Shown here: piece by piece, positions 1 to 5,044 of the stretch
Layout: each line of letters begins with the position of its first letter
Position numbering within the stretch: position 1 is the stretch's first letter
Source: Caldifarciminota bacterium
GTDB taxonomy: Bacteria; WOR-3; Hydrothermia; UBA1063; CAJXJZ01
DNA length: 6,095 bases
NCBI GenBank assembly: GCA_027073945.1
Contig: JALTEL010000532.1
Coordinates: 1-6,095 of the forward strand
Direction: 5' to 3'
Program-made: the position numbers and the translations under genes
Notes under the pieces: model-generated
The model's input: the letters and a program-made list of their open reading frames with translations, nothing else
Told to the model about the DNA's origin: nothing
The model's database searches: none

Positions 1-117
1 ACTGTCTCTACACTGAATTTTAAGGGGGGAAAATACGACTTTTTCGAGAAAAACGGTATGCTCGGGCTCATTGCAAAACCTAAAATTGTAGCAACGGGAT
101 ATTATTTAATTGATTAA
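1..117 (+). CDS. C-terminal end of an unidentified protein (5' end outside window)
   Basis: An open frame enters from the left edge in the first reading frame and ends at a TAA at 115-117, giving the last 38 residues of a protein. The tail is mixed hydrophobic and charged and ends in ATGYYLID. I do not recognise a family from so short a piece. The stop codon lies 14 nt before the next start codon, with a perfect AGGAGG between them, so this gene is probably co-transcribed with the metal-transport genes that follow and may belong to the same function. Its reality as a gene rests on the continuous open frame and the tight spacing only. Confidence 0.55.
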   Translation, partial: TVSTLNFKGGKYDFFEKNGMLGLIAKPKIVATGYYLID

Positions 118-120
118 ACA

Positions 121-126
121 AGGAGG
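121..126 (+). promoter_or_regulatory. Ribosome binding site for the gene starting at 132
   Basis: AGGAGG lies 5 nt before the ATG at 132. This is a full anti-16S match at a workable distance and supports 132 as the translation start. Confidence 0.75.
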
Positions 127-131
127 TTTTT

Positions 132-914
132 ATGCTGCACATTTTAATAACAATATTGATAGGAGGAGGTATGACATTCTATAACAATGGATACTGTCAT
201 CAATCTACCATAGATATAAAAAACATAGATAAGAACATTGTACGTGTAAAAGAGTTAGACGGGAAATGGCATGAATTCAAAATCGCGTCTCTACCCGATA
301 CATTTGTTAAGTGGAGTCAATCAAGAAGGCTCGAAATGCTGGAAGGGATAAAGAAGGGGAAGTTTCCAGAGTATTTAGAAGGTCCACACAACGGGATGGT
401 TGCAACATACGGTGGAAAGAGGAAAGACTCCCCCATATCCATAAACAATGCTGTAAAAGGAATGGGATTCATGCCAAGAAAGGATAAGATAAAACAATTG
501 ATAAAAACACTCTCTGACACAAAGGATTCCTCCTTCCAGAAAAAAATTCAGGTGCTTGAAGATCTTTACAGAACTCCTGATTCCTTTTTTACAAGAAAAG
601 GGCTTATCTCGCTTGAATTGTACACTACAAAAGATTTTCAAACCAAAACATATTTAAACGAGATGACCTTCCCTGAAGTGGCTATTGTTTTCCTTGACAT
701 TCCCACCTTTCAGGTAAAAGCAGCTGTTAATCTCATATGTCCAGATGACCCTGCCAATACAGAATATCAGAATGATTTACTTACTTATGCTAATTTGATA
801 CACAGCTATTTCCATGGCCATTTCACAAGGAAATTTATCGCTGCGGTATACAACGTGGTTGCTGTTTTTAACAGCTCTCCGGAAAAAGGGGGCATGGGCA
901 CGCGTATTGAGTGA
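132..914 (+). CDS. Conserved-looking unknown protein, probably exported, first full gene of the metal-transport operon
   Basis: A 260-residue protein whose family I do not recognise. Residues 1-13 are hydrophobic (MLHILITILIGGG), compatible with a weak signal peptide or membrane anchor although there is no basic residue ahead of the hydrophobic stretch. Residues 35-150 are rich in Lys and probably helical. Residues 155-200 alternate like beta strands, including EVAIVFLDIP (182-191). Near the C-terminus a His cluster, HSYFHGHF (224-231), could bind metal, and the protein ends in a Gly-rich GGMGTRIE. The stop codon is 3 nt from the binding-protein gene and in the same frame, so the two are almost certainly co-translated. 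Context suggests a role in zinc or manganese handling, such as a periplasmic or membrane-associated accessory, but that is inference. An alternative start at 171 has its own AGGAGG and would remove the hydrophobic N-terminus, giving a cytosolic protein. Confidence 0.8.
   Translation: MLHILITILIGGGMTFYNNGYCHQSTIDIKNIDKNIVRVKELDGKWHEFKIASLPDTFVKWSQSRRLEMLEGIKKGKFPEYLEGPHNGMVATYGGKRKDSPISINNAVKGMGFMPRKDKIKQLIKTLSDTKDSSFQKKIQVLEDLYRTPDSFFTRKGLISLELYTTKDFQTKTYLNEMTFPEVAIVFLDIPTFQVKAAVNLICPDDPANTEYQNDLLTYANLIHSYFHGHFTRKFIAAVYNVVAVFNSSPEKGGMGTRIE
161..166 (+). promoter_or_regulatory. Second Shine-Dalgarno-like site, before an alternative start at 171
   Basis: AGGAGGAGGT at 161-170 directly precedes an in-frame ATG at 171, which is codon 14 of the gene starting at 132. 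Used as a ribosome site it would give a product without the hydrophobic N-terminus. It may equally be just the codons for Ile-Gly-Gly-Gly. It makes the true start of this gene uncertain. Confidence 0.35.
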
Positions 915-917
915 GGT

Positions 918-1712
918 ATGAATCTACTTATAGGTCTGATATTACTCTCTGCAAAACCCTTGATAGCATCCAGCATAACACCTGTGACTTCTATTGTAAA
1001 AGAAATAGGCGGAAATTGTTTTTCATATTTCACAGTGACTCCCCCAAACGCCAATCCCCATTCCTTCGAAGCGCCTCCTTCTACAGTTAAAGAGATTTCA
1101 AATGCGGATATCTTCTTTTATGTCGGCGAGATTGAGCCTGATGGCAAGGTTCTATGCAAAGTATCAAAGCACTGCATAAAATTGACAGATTTTCTTCCCA
1201 TAAGGCCAGATAATCCACATATATGGCTATCTCCATCGTATATGGATATAATTATTGATTCTGTATCCAGAGTGCTTACGGAATACGTACCATCCTGCGG
1301 AGATTCGATAGAATCAAGAAAAAAACTTATGAAAAGACGCATTGATTCTATTTTTAACAATGCAAAAACCACACTGGCACGCTGTCATAATCAACCGGGC
1401 GTGGTTCTCTATCATCCTGCTTTTGCAGATATGTTTAAATTCCTTGGAATAAAAAATATCATTGTGCTTGCTGCAGCACCTCCATCAGAACCCTCTGCAA
1501 AAGAAGTTTTGACGGACATTAAAAGCATTAAAAAAGGCCACTATCTCTTTGCGGTAAAAGAATTAAACACGCCTGGCAATGTTATAAATTCCGTGGCCGC
1601 TGAGACAAATCTGAAAATTATTGAATTATCTCCACTGTTAAAAGGGAAATACACAGACGCTATGAGCCTTGTACTCAAAAAGGTGGAAAATGCTGCCAAT
1701 TGTAGCAGATAA
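918..1712 (+). CDS. znuA: Metal ABC transporter solute-binding protein, ZnuA-like (cluster A-I)
   Basis: Periplasmic receptor that captures Zn(II), or possibly Mn(II), and delivers it to the permease encoded downstream. The 264 residues start with a hydrophobic export signal (about 1-18, ending near LIASS) with no lipobox Cys, so a soluble periplasmic protein is expected. Family landmarks are in order: NANPHSFE (44-51, ligand His48), DNPHIWLSP (98-106, ligand His101), YHPAFADMFKFLGI (165-178, ligand His166), and VAAETNLKIIELSPL (226-240) near the C-terminus. A third ligand that is His rather than Glu favours zinc over manganese. The His/Asp-rich loop of E. coli ZnuA is absent, and the position normally holding the fourth ligand Asp (LDPL) is Ser238. 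The start at 918 is fixed because an in-frame stop lies only two codons upstream. There is only weak Shine-Dalgarno complementarity, so translation is likely coupled to the preceding gene. The end overlaps the ATPase gene by 23 nt. Confidence 0.93.
   Translation: MNLLIGLILLSAKPLIASSITPVTSIVKEIGGNCFSYFTVTPPNANPHSFEAPPSTVKEISNADIFFYVGEIEPDGKVLCKVSKHCIKLTDFLPIRPDNPHIWLSPSYMDIIIDSVSRVLTEYVPSCGDSIESRKKLMKRRIDSIFNNAKTTLARCHNQPGVVLYHPAFADMFKFLGIKNIIVLAAAPPSEPSAKEVLTDIKSIKKGHYLFAVKELNTPGNVINSVAAETNLKIIELSPLLKGKYTDAMSLVLKKVENAANCSR
1681..1686 (+). promoter_or_regulatory. Ribosome binding site deciding the ATPase start at 1690
   Basis: AGGTGG lies 3 nt before the ATG at 1690, inside the end of the binding-protein gene. 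The longer frame from an ATG at 1669 would add seven residues (MYSKRWK) with no comparable site. ABC ATPases of this family begin close to the first beta strand, so 1690 is preferred. Confidence 0.55.
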
Positions 1713-2469
1713 GCTATCCATAGGCTACAAAAGCAAAAAAATCGCAGACAATATTACCTTCTCCATTACACAGGAAGATTTCATTGCTATTTTAGGACCC
1801 AATGGTAGCGGAAAAACAACGCTGGTAAAGACAATTTTAGGAATAATTCCGCCCATAGACGGAGAGGTCTCTGTATTCGGTTGTCCTGTAAAGCATGTTT
1901 GCCCACACAGAAAAAAAATAGGATATGTACCACAAATAGGCACCTTTTCACAGGGTTTTCCCTCAACTCTTTTAGACGTTGTTATAAGCGGACTCTTTCC
2001 GTACAAAAATACCCTGGCCTTCCCCAACAGCGAAGAAAAAATGCTCGCCAAAGAAGTAATAGAAAAAGTAGGTCTGCTGGATATGCAGGATACCCCAATT
2101 GGTCATCTATCCGGTGGACAGCAGAAAAGGGGGCTTTTGGCAAGGGCATTGATAGGCTCTCCTGATGTTATTATACTTGATGAACCCACCAGCGGTGTTG
2201 ATATTTCCTCTACCCATAGCCTAATAAGTCTCTTAATAGACTTCCATGAGAAAGAGCACATACCTATAGTTGTTGTTACACATGATATAAATCCATATTA
2301 CAATGTTTTAACAAAATTCATTCTCATCGGAAATGGCAAATTTGTAGTAGGCAAGAAAGAACAGATATTCAACAAGGAGTTATTGAAAGACATTTATGGT
2401 AATGGTATAGAGATTATTGAACAGAATGGCAGGAAATACCTCATAACCGGGGATTACCATAATGCTTGA
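1690..2469 (+). CDS. znuC: Metal ABC transporter ATP-binding protein, ZnuC-like
   Basis: Cytoplasmic ATPase that powers metal import with the permease encoded immediately downstream. Read from 1690 it has 259 residues, normal for the family. All nucleotide-binding motifs are intact: Walker A GPNGSGKT (36-43), Q-loop Gln82 in GYVPQIG, signature LSGGQQKRG (140-148), Walker B IILDEP (161-166), D-loop SGVD (168-171) and switch His198 in VVTHD. The sequence style (ILGPNGSGKTTLVKTILG, then GVDISSTHSLISLL) is that of the zinc/manganese/iron chelate-type ABC ATPases, and the neighbours settle the subclass. The gene starts within the end of the binding-protein gene (23-nt overlap) and its TGA overlaps the permease start by 8 nt, so the three subunits are translationally coupled. 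A start at 1669 adding seven residues is possible but less likely. Confidence 0.95.
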   Translation: MLPIVADKLSIGYKSKKIADNITFSITQEDFIAILGPNGSGKTTLVKTILGIIPPIDGEVSVFGCPVKHVCPHRKKIGYVPQIGTFSQGFPSTLLDVVISGLFPYKNTLAFPNSEEKMLAKEVIEKVGLLDMQDTPIGHLSGGQQKRGLLARALIGSPDVIILDEPTSGVDISSTHSLISLLIDFHEKEHIPIVVVTHDINPYYNVLTKFILIGNGKFVVGKKEQIFNKELLKDIYGNGIEIIEQNGRKYLITGDYHNA

Positions 2470-3262
2470 CTATTTTAGAATACCACTTTTTCAGCATGCC
2501 TTCATCGTTGCACTAATCGCAGGTGCAGGCCTGCCCCTTTTGGGAGACTTTGTTGTCGTGGAGAATTTCACCTTCTCAGCCGCAGGACTCGCACATATTG
2601 CATTTGCAGGTGTTACACTCTTTTTGTTACTGAATCTGCCACCTTTTTGGGGAGGACTTATATTTGCAATCACAGCTGCGCTATTTTTATGGTACGCAAA
2701 AGAAAAAAAGGCAATAGCCCATGATGTTACAATGGGCATTTTATTTTCTCTCTTTCTTGCACTTGCCGTATTATTTATAAAACTCAGCAAACGGTACTCA
2801 GGCGAGGCACTGGGCTATTTATTTGGCTCCATACTCGGCATCACTAAACTTGATATGCTTTATGCCATTATTATATTCCTTATTACCCTTTTTGTAATAC
2901 TTTACTTTTACAGAGACCTTTATCTGATTATACTAAACAGAGAACTCGCACTTGCAGGTGGCATAAGAGTTTCCTTGATTTCTCTTGTCTTTCTCATTCT
3001 GCTTGCAGTGGCCATTGTTATATCAATGAAAATTATGGGGGCCCTTCTCGTTTTTGGTTTTATAGTTATACCATCTGCAGCCGCGTTTCAATTGACCTTC
3101 AGATTTCATAGGATGCTTGTACTTTCCTCTATATTTGGGGTGATTTCGGCTATGGCAGGGTTTTTCCCTTCACTGATTTTTGACTTTCCCCCAGGGCCTG
3201 TAATTATCATTACCTCGTTTTTTATATTCTTAATTGCTCTTGCATTTTCGAAAAAGCATTGA
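2462..3262 (+). CDS. znuB: Metal ABC transporter permease, ZnuB-like (ABC-3 family)
   Basis: Inner-membrane channel subunit of the metal importer, expected to act as a homodimer with two copies of the ATPase. The 266 residues are strongly hydrophobic, with about eight or nine membrane segments (roughly 11-31, 37-58, 62-79, 88-107, 131-149, 170-189, 192-213, 217-237 and 245-262). ABC-3 family landmarks visible are LLGDFVVVENFTFSAAGLAH (26-45), the ATPase-coupling segment NRELALAGG (159-167), GALLVFGFIVIPSAAA (193-208) and DFPPGPVIII (241-250). The start overlaps the ATPase stop by 8 nt. No good Shine-Dalgarno site is visible, so translation probably depends on ribosomes finishing the ATPase gene. 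No intrinsic terminator follows on the + strand. Instead the gene runs directly into the 3' end of the oppositely oriented RNase P RNA gene about 7 nt later. Confidence 0.94.
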   Translation: MLDYFRIPLFQHAFIVALIAGAGLPLLGDFVVVENFTFSAAGLAHIAFAGVTLFLLLNLPPFWGGLIFAITAALFLWYAKEKKAIAHDVTMGILFSLFLALAVLFIKLSKRYSGEALGYLFGSILGITKLDMLYAIIIFLITLFVILYFYRDLYLIILNRELALAGGIRVSLISLVFLILLAVAIVISMKIMGALLVFGFIVIPSAAAFQLTFRFHRMLVLSSIFGVISAMAGFFPSLIFDFPPGPVIIITSFFIFLIALAFSKKH

Positions 3263-3269
3263 TTTAAAA

Positions 3270-3618
3270 AGAGTCAGAGGACCTGTAAGCCGGGTTCTGT
3301 CATGTAGAGTCATTTATCTGAACCAGCAGTTTTCCACTGGCTTCAAGCGGTCTACCTGGACATAGCCGGGTCAGCTGTAAGTCCAATCTGACCTTGCTCC
3401 GGGTGGGGGTTACTACCCGATGAGTTACCCCATCAGGTCGTGGGCTTTTACCCCACGGTTTCACCTGAACCCCGGAGATACAAATCCGAGGTTGTCTTGT
3501 TTCTGTAGCCCTATCCATCATCAGAAAACTGATGTCAGGGAATTACCCTGCACCCTACCCTTTGGAGCCCGGACTTTCCTCACAGATTTTCTGTGCGACC
3601 CTACTGTCCTCTGACTCT
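3270..3618 (-). ncRNA. rnpB: RNase P RNA, bacterial class A
   Basis: Catalytic RNA of ribonuclease P, which removes 5' leaders from pre-tRNAs. Read on the - strand, the ends form a perfect P1 helix of 13 bp (3606-3618 with 3270-3282). Universal core elements are present: GAGGAAAGTCCGGGCTCC at 3564-3581 (conserved region I, 5' strand of P4), the AGGGTAGGGTGC-type segment that follows it, GGAGCAAGGTC near 3390, the L15 GGU that pairs with the tRNA CCA end at 3354-3356, and ACAGAACCCGGCTTA at 3286-3300 (conserved region V, 3' strand of P4). P3 is a short hairpin (3581-3595), and a GATGGG/CTCATC stem near 3412-3427 is capped by a GUAA tetraloop. At about 349 nt the length is close to the 377 nt of the E. 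coli RNA. The RNA needs the RnpA protein, which is not encoded here. Confidence 0.97.
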
Positions 3619-3652
3619 GCTATATAATACACTAATTTATGTGAACTGTCAA
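3617..3652 (-). promoter_or_regulatory. Sigma-70-type promoter of rnpB
   Basis: On the - strand, TTGACA (3652 to 3647) is followed by exactly 17 nt and TATTAT (3629 to 3624), a five-of-six match to the -10 consensus. The predicted start, seven bases on, is at about 3617, which coincides with the first base pairs of helix P1. Agreement between promoter and RNA end supports both. A second TTGAC copy overlaps upstream (3657 to 3653). Confidence 0.85.
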
Positions 3653-3678
3653 GTCAATTTTGTAGTTATTTCAGTATA

Positions 3679-3698
3679 CACGACGAACCTTCGCTGTG
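3679..3698. repeat. Imperfect 20-bp inverted repeat between divergent promoters
   Basis: Half-sites CACGACGAA and TTCGCTGTG flank a central CC. The outer three and inner four base pairs on each side are symmetric, with two mismatched positions between them. A two-base centre is too tight for an RNA hairpin loop, so a protein-binding dyad is the more natural reading. It ends 2 nt before the candidate -35 element at 3701. A chance palindrome is possible. Confidence 0.35.
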
Positions 3699-3700
3699 CT

Positions 3701-3728
3701 TTGAATTTCTGCACTTATACTTTATAAT
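3701..3728 (+). promoter_or_regulatory. Candidate promoter for the glycosyltransferase genes
   Basis: TTGAAT (3701-3706), 16 nt, then a perfect TATAAT (3723-3728). The -35 matches four of six consensus bases. Transcription would start near 3735, leaving an untranslated leader of about 74 nt before the start codon at 3809. In an AT-rich spacer a TATAAT can arise by chance, but the pairing and location are right. Confidence 0.5.
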
Positions 3729-3808
3729 TGTAAATTATGGACAGGGAATTACATAACATAAAAAACGAATTAAGCTTACACAAACTGCATTTTTAGAACC
3801 TGCATATC

Positions 3809-4987
3809 ATGAAGATATTGATTGTCAACTCGCTTTACTACCCTAATATATACGGTGGTGCAGAGATATCTGTAAAATTACTATCAGAGGAGCTTATCAA
3901 AAACGGATTTAAGGTTGTGGTAATTTCCCTGCACAACGCCGGAGACAAAATTGAATATCATAATAAAGTGAAGGTATATTATTTGCATCACAGAACCATA
4001 TATTTCCCTTTTAGAGAAAAAAGGCAGTATGATGTTTTTCTCAAGCCTTTTCGCTTCGCCCTTGAGATGTATAACCCTTTTATAGAACAGGCTATCAAAG
4101 CGATATTAAAAAGAGAAAAACCCGATATTGTGCATACAAATAATATTTCCGTATATTCCCCCGTGGTCTGGCAGATAGTACATGCGTTGAGCATTCCTAT
4201 TGTGCATACATTAAGAGATGTACAACTCCTGTGTGCCAGAGGGACAATGTTCAAGAGGGGGCATGCCTGTAAATCTCAATGTGCGTTATGCAGGTTCCTC
4301 AGCTCAACAAGAAAGCTAATGTCAAAACATGTAAATGCAGTTGTAGGCATAACAAATTTCATATTAAATAAACATCTCTCGCTTGGATGGTTTAAAAATG
4401 CTTCAAAATTTGTCATCCCAAATTCTCTTACCATAACATCTCCAGCACCACCTAAAAGGCACTTTCATAAACCTCTGAGATTTTTCTATCTTGGAGGGGC
4501 ATTTGCACATAAGGGATATTTTTATCTCAACAGGACATTCTCAAAATTAAATAATGAAAATGCAGAGCTCTGGATGGCAGGAAGAGGAGATTTTAAAGAT
4601 GTAGCAAACCATAAAAACATAAAAGTTCTCGGGTATGTAAAACCGGAAGATGTATATCCACAGGTGGATGTTGTTATAGTCCCAAGTCTATGGTATGAGG
4701 CATTCGGAAGAATAATAATAGAGGCCAATTCTTTCGGTATCCCGGTTATAGGCTCGAATATGGGCGGTATACCTGAACTTATAGAGCATGGGAAAACAGG
4801 CTTTCTCTTTAACCCTTCCATGCAAAATGACCTGTTAAAATACATTCGTATGTTCATTGATAATCCCGACATTATACTGCGACTTTCTTCCAATTGCATT
4901 AAATACTCGCAAAAATATACAACAGAAGCCATGGTGAAAGCTTATATTAATGTTTATAAAAGCATGGGGGCTGTCCAGGATGCATGA
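3809..4987 (+). CDS. Glycosyltransferase family 4-like protein, GT-B fold
   Basis: Probably transfers a sugar from a nucleotide donor to a growing surface polysaccharide or glycolipid at the cytoplasmic face of the membrane. Donor and acceptor cannot be told from sequence. The 392 residues have the usual two Rossmann-like domains. The N-terminal domain opens with MKILIVNSLYYP and the loop GGAE (16-19). The C-terminal donor-binding domain begins near FFYLGGAFAHKG (225-236) and contains WMAGRGDF (255-262), the E-x7-E motif in EAFGRIIIE (297-305), then GIPVIGS (310-316) and GGIPELIEHGKTGFL (319-333). Between the domains are four cysteines (142, 154, 158, 161) ending in CKSQCALC, a pattern seen in some GT4 enzymes that may bind a metal. 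The start matches the family's first beta strand, although the ribosome site is weak. It follows the candidate promoter and precedes a second glycosyltransferase by 57 nt. Confidence 0.92.
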   Translation: MKILIVNSLYYPNIYGGAEISVKLLSEELIKNGFKVVVISLHNAGDKIEYHNKVKVYYLHHRTIYFPFREKRQYDVFLKPFRFALEMYNPFIEQAIKAILKREKPDIVHTNNISVYSPVVWQIVHALSIPIVHTLRDVQLLCARGTMFKRGHACKSQCALCRFLSSTRKLMSKHVNAVVGITNFILNKHLSLGWFKNASKFVIPNSLTITSPAPPKRHFHKPLRFFYLGGAFAHKGYFYLNRTFSKLNNENAELWMAGRGDFKDVANHKNIKVLGYVKPEDVYPQVDVVIVPSLWYEAFGRIIIEANSFGIPVIGSNMGGIPELIEHGKTGFLFNPSMQNDLLKYIRMFIDNPDIILRLSSNCIKYSQKYTTEAMVKAYINVYKSMGAVQDA

Positions 4988-5044
4988 TCGTATTAACCCC
5001 TATTTTGATAAGCTGGGAGTCGTTTTTCAAAAGACCGCTACAAA

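Larger units (their letters stand above)
3619..3808. other. Divergent intergenic region between rnpB and the glycosyltransferase genes
   Basis: A 190-nt AT-rich stretch without a convincing gene. It holds the rnpB promoter on the - strand (3617-3652), an imperfect 20-bp dyad (3679-3698), a candidate + strand promoter (3701-3728), and a 19-codon frame from an ATG at 3737 to a TAG at 3794-3796 that has no ribosome site. Confidence 0.7.

Noticed and set aside
1..131. A possible Zur-type operator or promoter directly before the gene at 132.
   Set aside because: Positions 1-117 are coding, the spacer is only 14 nt and is mostly ribosome binding site, and no dyad is visible. Regulation must lie upstream of the window.
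1881..2165. A 94-codon + strand frame inside the ATPase gene.
   Set aside because: It lies in an alternative frame over intact Walker and signature motifs of the ATPase, and its Arg/Lys/Ser-rich translation looks like an out-of-frame shadow.
3300..3614. Open frames on both strands within the rnpB region.
   Set aside because: The sequence is explained base by base by RNase P RNA core elements and helix P1; these frames are incidental.
3737..3796. A 19-codon frame in the leader before the first glycosyltransferase (begins MDRELHN).
   Set aside because: No ribosome binding site, and it starts almost at the predicted transcription start. Length and composition are expected by chance; no attenuator structure is visible after it.
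4522..4932. A 136-codon - strand frame opposite the glycosyltransferase.
   Set aside because: It is antisense to the conserved donor-binding domain, has no ribosome site and shows no family features.
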